This document shows, one piece after another, positions 35,401 to 50,400 of a stretch of 64,000 nucleotides of DNA (position 1 is the first letter of the stretch; each line of letters opens with the position of its first letter). Below the pieces are notes generated by a model. The model saw nothing but the letters and a program-made list of their open reading frames with translations. It ran no database searches and was not told the origin of the DNA. Made by a program: the position numbers and the translations under genes. This stretch comes from Onthophagus taurus. Taxonomy: Eukaryota; Arthropoda; Insecta; Coleoptera; Scarabaeidae. The stretch is from the NCBI RefSeq assembly GCF_036711975.1, contig NC_091972.1, forward strand, positions 10,111,001 through 10,175,000, read 5' to 3'.

Positions 35401-38400
35401 TTTGTCAGATGTTTTAAATTAAATTTGTGGTTTTTTCCCTGAAATACAACAAAACTTTACTTATTCAAAATATTACTCAGAGTGACTCCGAAACACATGA
35501 TAGCACTACTTTAGACTTCTAATAACCTCTGAAAGGGTTCAAAAATGAAAAAAATACTGACTAAAATATCAATCCTCCTGTTTTGATATAGAATGTGAGA
35601 ATTTTGAATATAAATCCTTGAAGATCTCACTCATATTGATACTTTCAATACTTACATAATTTGATTGACATGAAACTTCAATTACAATGTCAATTACAAA
35701 TTTTTACTTTTATTAGGGTAGGCAACCCAAATGACATCTGTCAAATATAACAAATCTAAAAAGTCTTTACATATCTCATTTTTTTCAGCGAAATAAGTTC
35801 TAACCGTACTATTTAGTAACATTAAATCCAATAAATCATTCTTTTTACAAGAATGGAAAAAATTATCCTAGTTATACAGGTAAAAATTGGGCGAATATAC
35901 AAGTTTTTTCAGTAAAAATTCTTGGACTGGCGTTTGGATCATGGTTGTAAAGGTTCTTACTCACACAGTACTCAGTTATGCAGGTTCGACTGTAGTTGAA
36001 TTGGCACAAACAACGTTAGTTTGTCTACAAGCAAGTAAATAATGGAAATACAAAATTGCATAACAGTGACTTAATTACTTACTTTCATTCTTAATATGGT
36101 TATGTTCTATTTTTGGGATTCTTTAATCAGCTACTTATGTTGTGTATGTGTATTTATGTTTTTCTTTATTGCACAAAAGATCTAAGAATCTTATTGCGTC
36201 ACATTACCACACTACTTGAACCGAATTCAAAGTAATGTTATTGCCAATCCTTCACTGGTAGAAAAAAGGTGGAATATCAGTTCCCATGACTCTTGGCTAA
36301 ACGACTGCAATGAATGACGGACTTGTTCTGTATTTTCTTTAGTGAAGTTTTTATTGATTTCTGTCTTGACCATAAAGATCATTCCTTTATTAGGGATAAT
36401 TTATCACCTTGGTTTTCTGAGTCTGATATCGATTTTGTCTATTTTTTATTAAAAATAAGCTGATTTCTAAAACATCCTGAGATTATAAGAGAGAGTCTTA
36501 GAGCTTACAAGACTGATAAAACACATTTCTGCAACAAATTTATTTCTCGTGGAATTTCTTCTGCTTTGCATTTCAATATGAGTTTTACAACGAATTTACG
36601 ATCAATAAATTTTAAAATTTTGCATAATGCTTAGATCAAGCGGTTGTAATTTACTTGTGTTTGCAAGAAGTCGCAATATTTTGATGCTTTTTAACTTAGG
36701 ACTGTCGTTATGAGTTAAGCAATCGTCAATGCAATCCAAAAATCAACTGTTTATCCTTTCTACATTTGCGTACCTTTATTTCATACAAAATTTGCAACAT
36801 CGATATTGGATAAAGAATGCGACCACTTATTGTTAGAGCGAGGCAACATTCAATTTCATCCTGTTGGAGGGAAACTATACAAGCTTGAAACTAAAGAGAT
36901 CCTTCTTAGAGTTTCAATTTCGAGCCACTAATAACACTCAATACTTCTGCAGGTTACGATGATTCACAATACAGAAAGATAGGTGTGGAGTAAGATAAAG
37001 GATGAAGCGGATAAAATAAATAAAGGGCAAACAATTTATGATACAATGATAGAGAAATGTACTTTAGAAAAAAAGCAACAAAAAACGGGAAATTGTAAAC
37101 TCTTGTTTTTGATTAATAACATTCCATTAATATTTCATCATCATCGCAACGATTTATATAAATTCTAAATTTTATAAGTGATTAAAAGCGATGTAACTGA
37201 TTATAAATGAAAACGTCATCATTTTCTCTCTGCTAATAATTGTCATCTTTTATGAAAATTTTACAAATTGTTGTATTGTTCTATTTAATTGTCTTAGATG
37301 TTTCATCTTGGATTTAAAGTTTACTGCATTTAACTTAATAATTAAATAATTCTTCTTCATAATTTTACTATATTTTTGAAATTTTACGTTCAAAATACAT
37401 CTTGAGGATTTTCACGGAACGAAAAGACGTTTCATCTTTCTATTCATTCGTTGAGCTGAAACGTTATTTTAATATTTTATTATTTACTTTATGGATTTTG
37501 TAGTTTCTATCTCTCCCAAAACGCAACAAAATCTAAAATTGTAAGAAATATTTGATACTGCAGCTTTGGTTTCTAAAATTCCCAAAAATTTCTGAAAACA
37601 CAAACAACAAAAACATTTAACTACTCAACCGAACAACAAAAAAATACTTTTTAATAAATTAAAAAAAACCTATTTTTTTCCTACTGTTTTCTCTTTCCAA
37701 CAGAGTCCAAGATATTATACGGTTCGTGATGCTCCCGATACTTCTCGTCGTGCCGCTGAACAACAATATTCCTACTCCTATCAATCAACATCGGAAAGGA
37801 GCTCTGGTGATCCTTATTCAAGACCGGTAACACGTTCGTACACTAATACAGAACGAGTTTCTCGTACTTCCGGTGACGGACCAGGTGGATATTCTTCTAC
37901 ATCTGAACGTAGCTCCCGTAGCTACGGAGATGGTCCAGGCGGGTATCATTCCAGCTACAGTTCAACTACAGCCGGAAGATTACCCGGAGGCACTTCTTAT
38001 CGCCATTATTCATATAGAGTTTAAAAAATCAAAATTGTTTATGAATTATGAATCAATTTTGAATTAATTTTTGAATTATTATCGTCCGATGTAGCCTCTA
38101 ACAAGTACTGAAACTAACATAGATGGTTTAATTTAGGGTGTTTTATTTTTGTATGTATACGTTTTTATTTATTTTTCTTTTTGGTTGCCTTCGATGAGAT
38201 TGGTTGTGTTTTTAGAATAGATTGTGATGGGTTGGTCTTATTTTTAGTTGGAAGTTTGGTTTCATGGTCGATTTCTTCTTTATTCTCTCTCTGGTTCATT
38301 AAAAATCTTAAAAGTTTCTAATTTTATTATTAATTATAATTTGAAAATAAGACCATCCTAATTTATTTTTGTAATCGTTTTAGAAACAAAAAAACTTTTT

Positions 38401-41400
38401 TTTATATGTATTTATTCGCTAAAAGTAACGTATTAACAAAACATTATTTTACAGAAAGTTCTTTTTTATTTTTGTTAGATATTATGATATGATACACGTT
38501 ACTTTTTTTAGTAATCTATTTAAGTTTGTACTTTGTACAATATATTCGTTGTTAAAAGTAATTTTCGTTTTATTGTAGTAGATTAGAATTTCGCCGAAAT
38601 CCTTAATTCTTCCGTTTCACAGGATTTCCCATCTACTAACGTTTCCTTTATTTATACTTTTCACGAAAATTTTTAGCAATCGAATAATAGCAAACACAAG
38701 ATTTTTTTAAACAATTTATTCGTGTTTATCATTATTTTTAGTTAACTTTTAGATATTAACTCATTAAAAAATATAAACAATAATAAAAAAACTTTAAACA
38801 GAATTAAAAAGGAAACAGTTTTTTCCCAAACTAACTCATCCTTGTCTTTTTTTCTTTTCGGTGCAGTCGGTTCCATCCAGGCAAGTAAGGATCCTTCCGG
38901 GATTGGGAAAGGTAAGTAAATAACATCAAAAAACTTCATTTAAAACCGATTTGTTTACAAACTTTGATAAATTTATTTTCAAAGTTCACTAAATTTATCT
39001 CTATTTCAATTAAAGTTTGTGTGAAAGGTTATTTAAAGGTCACGGTTTTGTATGCTTCCATACATTGTGATACGGTATTCGGATCTGGGAATTTGCGCTA
39101 TTTTAAAATTAGAACGTTGAAACGATAATATTTGGGTTAGCGTTTCCGCGACTATGCAAAATTGCGAAAACTCGTTCATTTTTTATTTAATTTTACTTTC
39201 AAAATCGGAACGACAAGGTCATTTTCATAAATTTAATTCAGCGTTAATAATATGGTGGGGTGAAAAAGCTTTTTGTTTAGTAAGAAAAAAAGTTTGGATT
39301 TTATTTGGAATGATTGAGGATGATTGATCAGAATTTATTGATTAAAATAAATAAATGGAAAAATGGTGGAGGATTCAGTACTTATACTATTTTTTCAGTT
39401 AAATTACATTTCTAAAAAATTTTAGATAATAAAAATGTGTTGAGATGTCTTAATTACTTGTCTTGTAGTGATGGAACGGAAAGTGATTTTGCAAAAAGCC
39501 GGATACCGGCATATCTATCCAGCCATTATGGTTATAATTTCTGGTGCATTTCTGAAGTGATACCCTATATTGCCACATTATTGTGATATTTGAATAAAAA
39601 TGAAATTAATAAGAAACCTGATAAGATATGTCAAGTTATTTGGATCCAAGATACAAAATGATCTTTTTTTATGCTGATTTAACTAACGAAGCAACTCTAA
39701 AAAGAGCATACTCTAATTAATAATTGGCGATATTTCCACCAGGATCCATCAACAAATTAATTTTATAGCGAATTTTGAAAGTTATTGATGAAAATTGCAA
39801 CATCGAAAATTTTATCAAAACTTCAAATATTGTTTTCTCAAAAACTAAAAGTTATTTTTTAAAACGCGTTGATTCATTGGAAAGAAGACACTTTTATTAA
39901 CACTTTGGGAAATTTTCATACTCATATTCCAAGAAATGGATTTTATACAAATTTTTAAAACATAATCGGTGAAAATTGCAACATCGAAAATTTTATCAAA
40001 ACTTCAAATATTGTTTTCTCAAAAACTAAAAGTTATTTTTCAAAACAGGTTGGTTCATTGGAAAGAGGACACTTTTATTAGCACTTTGGGAAATTTTCAT
40101 ACTCATATTCCAAGAAATGGATTTTATACGAATTTTGAAACTTATCGATGAAAATTGCAACATCGAAAATTTTATCAAAACTTCAAATATTGTTTTCTCA
40201 AAAACTAAAAGTTATTTTTTAAAACGCGTTGATTCATTGGAAAGAAGACACTTTTATTAACACTTTGGGAAATTTTCATACTCATATTCCAAGAAATGGA
40301 TTTTATACGAATTTTTAAAACATAATCGGTGAAAATTGCAAAATTCGAAAAAATTGTCGATCATTTCAAAAATGTATTTCTCAAAAACTAAAAGCGATTT
40401 TTCAAAACGGCTTGTTGCATTAAAAAGAGGATGTTTTAATTAACAATTGGTGATATTTCCACAAGAATCCTTCAAGAAATTAATTTTATAGCGAATTTTG
40501 AAACTTATCGATGAAAATTGCAACATCGAAAATTTTATCAAAACTTCAAATATTGTTTTCTCAAAAACTAAAAGTTATTCTTCAAAACGTGTTGGTTCAT
40601 TGGAAAGAGGACACTTTTATTAACATTTCGGGAAATTTTCATACTCATATTCCAAGAAATCGATTTAATATGAATTTTTAAAACTTAATCGGCGAAAATT
40701 GCAATATTCGAAAAAATTGTTGATCATTTGAAAAATGTATTTCTCAAAAACGAAAAGCGATTTTTCAAAACGGCTTGTTGCATTAAAAAGAGGATACTTT
40801 AATTAATAATTGGTGATATTTCCACAAGGATCCTTCAAGAAATTAATTTTATAGCGAATTTTGAAAATTATCGATGAAAATTGCAATATCGAAAATGTTA
40901 TCAAAACTTCAAATATTGTTTTCTCAAAAACTAAAAGTTATTATTTAAAACGTGTTGGTTCATTGAAAAGAAGACACTTTTATTAACATTTCGGGAAACT
41001 TTCATACTTATAACCCAAGAAATCGATTTTATACGAATTTTTAAAACTTAATCGGCGAAAATTGCAAAATTCGAAAAAATTGTTGATAATTTCAAAAATT
41101 TATTTCTCAAAAACTAAAAGCGATTTTTCAAAACGGCTTGTTGCATTAAAAAGAGGATGTTTTAATTAACAATTGGTGATATTTCCACAAGGATCCTTCA
41201 AGAAATTAATTTTATAGCGAATTTTGAAACTTATCGATGAAAATTGCAACATCGAAAATTTTATCAAAACTTCAAATATTGTTTTCTCAAAAACTAAAAG
41301 TTATTCTTCAAAACGTGTTGGTTCATTGGAAAGAGGACACTTTTATTAACATTTCGGGAAATTTTCATATTCAGATTCCAAGAAATCGATTTTATACGAA

Positions 41401-44400
41401 TTTTTAACACTTAATCGGCGAAAATTACAGAATTCGAAAAAATTGTTCATTTCAAAAATTTATTTCTCAAGAACTAAAAGCGATTTTTCAAAACGGCTTT
41501 TTGCATTAAAAAGAGGATACTTTAATGAATAATCGAAAGTGATAACAGCTACAGTTCTGTTAGTAATGAATGTGATGATGAATTACAAGCGAAGAGAAGA
41601 AAACTAGACGAAACTGCAACAAGAGATTTTATATATCGTATTGGGATTGTTAGAATGAGGTTGCTAAAGACAAACCTGATATAAATAATGTTATATTCAA
41701 TGAAAAAAGTCCTATTGGGGTTGGTAAATATAAATATATAAAAACCTAGTAATAGGTTTTTAATATCTTAACTTTTAGTAATTATTGATCACCATTATTC
41801 TGCTTGAGACTTCAGTCTTCACTCTTCCTCAAATCTTGAGCTGAATGGTGGTGCTCGTCATAAATATTTTTTCATCATCACATCATTTTTTGATGTACTT
41901 AGCCATCTGTACAATTCTTGTCTTACTCAATCAGGATTCCCAAACTCCTGGAAGTGTGGCTATGTTACTCCCATTTTCAAAATAGCTCCAGTTAATACAT
42001 ATAAGTATCTGAGGCATATAAGAATACTAGTGTCAGTGTTACGAAATTATTGGAGAGGCTTATGGTTGAGCAGCTTTAGTCTTATTTAGAGGCGCATTGT
42101 ATATTACCACTTAAACAGTCTGGTTTTAGAAAACAATTTAGTTGTACTACTGCGCCTTTGAATTTGACTGATGATGTGTTCCAGACTTCAGATCAGGACA
42201 AGTCAACTTTTTTGATATTGCTTGATTTCACCAAGGCGTTTGATATACTTGATCACAACTTGCTATTGAAGATCTTAAAGTTTATTGGGTTGGATGTACA
42301 TGCTTTTAAACTGTTTGATAACTATCTTTCTAATAGAATTCAATCCGTTAAGTTGAATTCAGTGATATCTAGTTCTATATTTTGTTCATCAGGTGTTCCA
42401 CAAGGGTCTATTCTTGGTCCAGTTTTGGAGTTTACAAGAGTGGCAAAACGCAACTCCTGCAACAAATTTATTTCTCGTGGAGTTTCTTCTGCTATACATT
42501 TCAATATGAGATTCACAACGAATTTATGATCAAAAACTTTAAAATTTTTGTTAATGCCTAGATAAAGTGGTTGTAATTTACTTGTGTTTGCAGGAAAACG
42601 CAAAATTTTGATGCTCTTTAACTTAAAACTGTCGTTTTGAATTAAGCAATATAATCCAAAAATCAACAGTTAATCCTTTCTGCATTTGCGTCCCTTTATT
42701 TTATACCAAATTTGCAACATCGATACAATATTCTATTTCAAAGCATGAACACTAAAAAGATCCTCTTCCTTCTTAGAGAGTTTCAATTTCGAGCCAATGA
42801 TAACACTCTTTAATCCTGCAGGTTGACGACGATTGAGAATACAGAAAGAAATGTGTGGAGTAAGATAAAGGATAAGGCGGATAAAATAAATACAGTGTAT
42901 TAATTAATTATCGTACCCGTATACACGATTTGCGTATTGCAATACCAATACTGTGATATTGGTTGCATACTTGCAATGATGACGTCGGGTACGATAATTA
43001 ATTAACACACTGTAGGCAAACAATTTATGGCATTATAGATAGAGAAATGCACTTTAGAAAAAAAGTATCAAAAAGTGGAAATAAACTCGGAGTATACGAT
43101 CAACTCGTTTTAAACTCTTATTTTTGATTAATAACACTCCATTAATATTTGATCAATCATCGCAACGATTTATATAAATTCTGTTTTATCACATGGTTTT
43201 ATAAGTGATTAAAAGCGATGTAACTTTTATAATTGAGCTTTTTCGTAATTAATTAAAATGTAAACAAATAAATGTTGTATACACATTATCAATGATTTGT
43301 TTTTCATAGTGACTAAGATTTTATTCTAATAATAAAAATTTAGGTTCATGTCGTACATACGTACGATAGGATCGTGCCTTACGTGGGTCACAAGAGGCTC
43401 ACTGTAGTAACATCAAACCCAATGGTATACAAAGTCCGTCCATCAGTTCTCTACAAGGAATTCGATAGAATCGAAAACAAGTATCGCCCGTACACGTACA
43501 CCTCGGCGTTGAGCGAATATCTCAACTCAGATTCAGCGGTGGTAAGTTAAAAATTTTCCTTAAAGCATTTTCACGACAAAGAAAATCGATTTATTTTAAG
43601 TTAATTTAGTGAAAAACCAAGTTTTTTTTCTAAATCGATTTTTTTTTAATTTAAAAACATCCTTTCACGCGCTTTTAGCAATAAGAAGAGGAAATGATAT
43701 TAAAAAACCTCAGCTTTTCAGCTTTCTTATTATTATTGGTACATCTTGATTGCTTGGGTGGGGTTTTTGTTTGATTAAGAGGAACTAATTTAGAATGCGG
43801 AAATGTTTAGTTTGCTGTACGACCGGGGTTTGGAAAAGACTAAGAAAAACGGGTAAACTTCCAACTCGTTGAAAGGATCAGGGGAGGGACCTTCGCTGGA
43901 GTTCCGCCGCTAATTAACCGCTTTATTTCAATGTTACTCCGTAGTTGGCTCGTTTCAGCTGTGGCTGCTCGCTTTCCTCCTCAGGCTTTCTTGCAAGGCA
44001 TGTTCATTATTTCACCTCATTTTTTTCGCATCAAACGCCGTCTTTTACTTCTTGGCGGACGCAAGGAGCGCCCTTGGCAACACAACTATTAGCTATTTTA
44101 TAACTAGCTAAACGACGACGACGACGGTACGATGTTTTCCTGTTTAAATTAATTATCTTTTAAAAGTTAAGAATAAAATCTTAAATAAAAATTTAAAATT
44201 GATATTAGAAAACAAAATAATAAGAAAAAAAAGGCGATTGATTAATATGAAGAATTTCAATTCAAATATGAATCACCCTGTGTATTTATTTCTCATTTAA
44301 TTTGACCGTGGTTATGTAGGCTAATATAAAGCAAATCTAGGTTAAATCTGTCTAAATATATCACACCGTGAATACTGATACGCGTTCGCATTCAAATTAA

Positions 44401-47400
44401 CCTATAGAGACAGATCTGGAATAGGTATCAACTTGAATTTACACTATACGCATTTCAAATTGGTTTGATTGCAACTAAATTTTCATCTAGAAAAGTTTTT
44501 TTTAACTTTGAGATTACCCAATTTAAATTTTATTGGGGAAATGAAAAATTATAGATTCTACGCACTGCCAAGAAAATTCGGACTCATTTAAAACTCTATT
44601 TTAAAATCAAAACGTGAATCATACGTTCCAATTTTACGACGAAAATACAGTAAAACCTCGATATAACATAGCATAGAATCCAACTCGGGTTATTCCCTAA
44701 CTTGCTTTATTTCATGTTCATAGATAAACTCGTGATATTCCCCGAGTTGTCTATACGATGTATAAATCAAGGACTGCAGTTCTAGTTTAATTGTTCTATT
44801 CGGTGCTAGATTGTTGGATATTTTATAGAACTAAAACTAGAACCAACACTAAACCTAGAACTAGAAATATTTCGGTTTAGCCGTACGTCTCTTAACCCTT
44901 GGTGGCTGACCTGGAGTCTCATAGACGCTGACTGTTCTATTTTCGGTAATATCCCGTCATAAATTTTATTTCTGGTATTTCTAAGGTATTCTTTAATATA
45001 CCTCTTTTTTATTATTTATGGCAGAAGGACTTTTAAAATCCCCAAAATTGTCGAATATAGGTGAGTTGTAGTCTGCAAGACTCACCATCAGTTCGAATGT
45101 AGCTATTTGCCCGGTCATAATGGCTCATAAAGCAGGCTTATTCAAAAAACGTGTTAAACGCGAAATTTGAAGAAACGGTGGAGTAATGAGAGAAGCGCTA
45201 GTGATATAAGTGATAGTAACAAAAACATAATGAATAGTGACTATGATTCAAATTGAAATATTCTATGTCTAAAGACGTAGTCGAGAACCACGAAGAATGC
45301 TTCTATGGGCGAAATAGGTTTCAATGGAAAAAGGAATCTCTGTTACCCAAAAACATCAGCACTCCCAAACACACCTCCTTCACCCGAAAAGATATGGAAT
45401 GTCCTCACAGTTATGAGTAAAGCAAGATTTTCTGTATTATTGGCCAATTTATGACAAACCAGAAGACAGAATCCACCGATCTAGATCTGATTACGCCGCT
45501 GTTATCAGTCACATTTTTAATAAATTCTTTGAAAATTGTCAAAAAAGTTATAAAGTTGGTGTGAACGTGTGCATTGATGATATGCTTCTTGCGTTTAGGG
45601 ACCCAATTGTTGGAGCAAATAGAAATATAACTGCAGATAACTAATATAACTATATACAGGCTATTTCATTAATAATCGGAAATATTTTAACTTGTGTTTA
45701 ACGTGTCAAATAATAACCATTGACCAAAAATAACCTTATTCAAAATCGCGCCGTTTTCAAGATGAAGGTCTTCAAAGTTCCAGAAAAAAAAAGCGTTTGT
45801 TCCATCTTTAAGCTAATCTACTTGTACGATGAAAATAAAATTTGGCATGGCGATTTAGTATTATTACATGCTTCTTATTTTTGGAGATAGTCTGTTGGGT
45901 CCTTATGAATTGCCAGCAAATATGAATGGTAACTCGTATTTGGAGTTTCTGCAAACTTCACTTTTCAACGAGGTAGAAGAACTTCCACTTAACCAAAGTA
46001 GAGATATGTGGTTCATGCAAGATGCATTATCCTCTGATCGTACGAAACTATCTAGATTAGCAATTTTCCCATCGTTGGATTGGCAGGGGTAGTGAATTTT
46101 CGTGGCCGCTTAGAATTCCTGAATTTTTTAATTGTTTAAAGATGGAAAAAACTATTTTTTTCTGGGACTTTGAAGACCTTCAACTCGAAAACAGTGCGAT
46201 TTTGAATAAGGCTATTTTTGGTCAATGGTCATTATTTGACACGTAGTATCTCCAGTTAAAATATTTCCCATTATTAATAAAACAGCCTTTATATACTGTA
46301 TACATATATAAATATAACTGGTTTTCATTAATGCAGTTAATTGATGACCTACGTAATAGGAAACTAACCCATGTTGGTACTCTCAGGAAAAATAACAGAG
46401 TCTGCACGTGTTCTGCATATCGCTGGTCCACAATGAAAATCATGAGAGCAAGAGTAGCTCAAGGTTATGCATTCTCTCTTCTGCGCTATAATGGACTTTC
46501 CTAAACAAAGACCAGTTCCTAATAGTTCCAGTATTCTAGTTCATGATATATTATCTAATCTTTTTTCAGCAATATTTAGGGTTTTGGAAGTAGTTAATAG
46601 TCTTCTGCAAACGCTACATAGTCTTCTATTAGCAGTATCTAGTTATCTCTCAGCAGTATTAAGTGTTATCCAATTTTTGCAATTAATTTTAGTCTTCTAT
46701 TAGTTCTAAAATACTTCTAAAATGTATTATCTGCAAACTGATTTATGTCTTCTGCTAACAGTGTATCTAGTCTTCTACCAGCAATATTTTATATTATGCA
46801 AGCAGTAAGTAATCTTCTGCAAACGCTATGTAGTCTTCTATTAACTGCATTTAGTTCGCTGTTAGCAGAATTTAGCCTTCTGTCAGCGATATCCAGTTTC
46901 TGCAATTAATGTCAAGCAGTTCCTAATCTTCTGAGAGCAAAATATAGTTATCTCCAAGCAGCAGTCTTCTAGATTCTAGTTTCGTCAATCGCTCTTGCTG
47001 AGAAATGTTCTATACACAGCACATTGCAACAAACCCAGAGATACCCGATGGCTTATTTGTATAAAATTCTAGATATCTCTGCGGTAAACGTTTTTATAAT
47101 TGATGTAAAACTATAGGACAAATCGACAAACATGAATTTATGAAAGTTTTGGCAATGTCTCTAGTTTCTAGTTCTAGGTGTAGCGTTAGTTCTAGTTTTA
47201 GTTGTTATTCAGCGTTAGATTGTTGTATATTTTTATTTAGTTAGTAGAACTAACTAATACAGAACGCAACGGTGCGAATAGCTGTTTGTGTACATTAAAA
47301 CAGTTTAAAGTGCAAATTAAAAATTGTTCATATAACGAATTTTTGGTTATAACGGATACTCGAGTTATATCGAGATTTTACTGTACCTTGAAATGAATAC

Positions 47401-50400
47401 GTATTTAATAAACATCGTGACCAAATGCTTTTTTTTGTCGATTTCCATAAAATTCATAGAATTTTTTAATAGATTTTTTCATTCGATCAATAACAATGTA
47501 GCTTTTTAGCTCGAAAATTCAATCAATTTTCATTTAGATAGTAGAAATTTTTGGATTTTTAGATTTCTTAAAAGATAAATCTTTATTTGCAGAGGTATCC
47601 GTATAGTTATATCAGATATCCGTATACATATTCATATACCCCATCTTACTACTATACTATCTATCGTCCGTATTATCCTACGTATTACGTCAATGTAAGT
47701 ATAATGAGGAAATTAAAAAAAAGGCAACGTTCAAAAATGTATAAAATAAATCAATATTAAATTTAAAGAAAATTTTTTGTGCGTTGTCTATGCAAGGAAA
47801 CGTGTATTTTTAAAGGTTTTTTTCGTATTCTTTTTAAAAATACATAAAAACCTTGCTTGTATTAGAAAAAAAATAGATTTTGAAAAATTTGAATTTGAGG
47901 GGTAAAGTAGAATTTTTTACAGAGATATTTGGTTAGACGTCCATACTATTACGATACTATTTACAATAATCCATATTATTATTACTACAATTACTATCCT
48001 ATTTCACGACCTCGTTATTCATCTTTGTATTCTCTAGTAAGTATTATGGAGGATAAAATGAGAAAATCAAATTAATTAAATTAAGAAAAAAATTAAAGAA
48101 ATATTAAAAGGAGAAATTACAAAAAAGAATTTGTCTCATTTCAGAGATACTTATTAGATCGTCCAAATGCAATTGACTCATCGCTCTATCCTTACTTCTA
48201 TTATTATTATTATAAATATCTTTATCCAACCTATCTTCCTAGATATTCGAGATTTTTCTCATCTGTAAGTATTTATTATAAAAAATTAATCACAAAAAAA
48301 CTATTATCATCGCCTGTTTAAATGTTCTTAATCCACCAATAAGAAAATGTTTTGCGCAAAGACACTTTTTACATAACGTATCATATTTTTACAAGAAAAT
48401 ACTTCTAAAGACATTTTAAAAGGTACCTTTAAAAATATATGTTTCCTATGCGGTAAAACAAATAAGAGGCTAAATTGGCTTAAGCAGATTTAAAAGGAAA
48501 ATAAGAAAAAAGAATTTGTTTACAGAACGTAGCTTTCGTTAGACATCCAGAGCTAGACGTCACTTATATTTATAAAACTGGTCCTCCTCTAAGAGAACCG
48601 AGACATGCTCGTGTGAGTACTAAAATTTAAAAACACTGTAATAATACAAATTTAATTAAAAATCTATTTTGGCAAAGACACCAATTGAGATAGAAATGTT
48701 TCATGAAAACAATTTTCTTTAAGAGATAAGCTTTTGATACTTTTTGTTAGAAATATGATATTTATAAAATTGTTAGTCTGTTATAATTTGCTAATTAAAA
48801 TCACGAAATAAGGAACATTTTAAAGTAAATTTAATGAAGATTTAATGTGGCATAAACAATTTCTTTTTTGTCCATAAACGTCATTGTTATGATTTTTTAA
48901 ATCCAACTTTGCATGTTTGACTGTTATAAATTAAAAAAAATCGTATCTCAGGAACGAATGAAGATATCATCATGAAATAAAAAACATTTTAAAGCAAATT
49001 TAATGAAGATTTCATATGCTATAAATAATTTCTTATTTTCCATAAACATCGTTGTTATGATTTTTTAAATCTAACGAACACTGCATATTTGATTATTATA
49101 AATTTTAAGAAAATCGTATCTGAAGAAAGAATGGAGATATCACCATGAAATAAAAAACGTTTTAAAGCAAATTTGTCGAAGATTTAATGTGCCATAAATA
49201 ATTTCTTAGATTTCATAAATATCGTTCTTATGATTTTTTAAATTCAACTCTGCATGTTTGATTGTTATAGATATGAAATATAAATTTTTAAAAAATCGTA
49301 TCTCAAGAACGAATGGAGATATCATCATGAAATAAAAAACATTTTAAAGCAAATTTAATGAAGATTTAATGTGCCATAAATAATTTCTTATTTTCCATAA
49401 ACATGATTGTTATGATTTTTTATATCTAACTCTGCATATTTGATTATTATAAATTTTAAGAAAATCGTATCTGAAGAAGGAATGGAGATATCACCATGAA
49501 ATAAAAAACGTTTTAAAGCAAATTTGATGAAGATTTAATGTGCCATAAATAATTTCTTAGATTTCATAAACATCGTTCTTATGATTTTTTAAATTCAACT
49601 CTGCATGTTTGATTGTTATAGATATGAAATATAAATTTTAAAAAAATCGTATCTCAAGAACGAATGGAGATATCATCATGAAATAAAAAACATTTTAAAG
49701 CAAATTTGATGAAGATTTAATGTGCCATAAATAATTTCTTATTTTCCATAACCATCATTGTTATGATTTTTTATATCTAACTCTGCATATTTGATTATTA
49801 TAAATTTTAAGAAAATCGTATCTGAAGAACGAATGGAGATATCACCATGAAATAAAAAACGTTTTAAAGCAAATTTGATGAAGATTTAAGGTGTCATAAA
49901 TAATTTCTTATTTTCCATAAATTTCTTTGTTATGATTTTTTAAATCCAACTCTGCATGTTTGATTGTGTTAAATTTAAAAAAAATTGTATCTCAAGAACG
50001 AGTGGAGATATCATCATACAATCAAGAACATTTTAAAGCAAATATGATGAAGAGTTAATGTGCCATAAATAATTTCTTATATTCCATAAACGTCGTTGAT
50101 ATGATTTTTTAAATCTAACGCTGCATGTTTCATTGTTATAGATATGAAATATAAATTTAAAAAAATGATATCTCAGGAACGAATGGAGATACAATCATGA
50201 AATAAAAAACATTTTAAAAGAAATTTAATGAAGATATAATGTGCCATAAATAATTTCTTACTTTCCATAAACGTCGTTGTTATGATTTTTTAAATCCAAC
50301 TCTGCACATTTGATTATTACAAATTTAAAAAAATCGTATCTGAGGAACGAATGGAGATATCATCATGAAATAAAACGCAATTTAAAGTATATTTATTTAG

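Larger units (their letters stand above)
44648..47383. mobile_element. Pogo/Tigger-type element carrying nested insertions
   Basis: Terminal repeats CAGTAAAACCTCGATATAAC and (right, inverted) CAGTAAAATCTCGATATAAC, flanked by TA at 44646-44647 and 47384-47385. The CAGTAAAACCTCG end is typical of pogo/Tigger elements. The interior is occupied by a piggyBac relic, itself interrupted by a mariner-like element, plus a degenerate tandem repeat. Related to 60657-61104. Confidence 0.75.
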
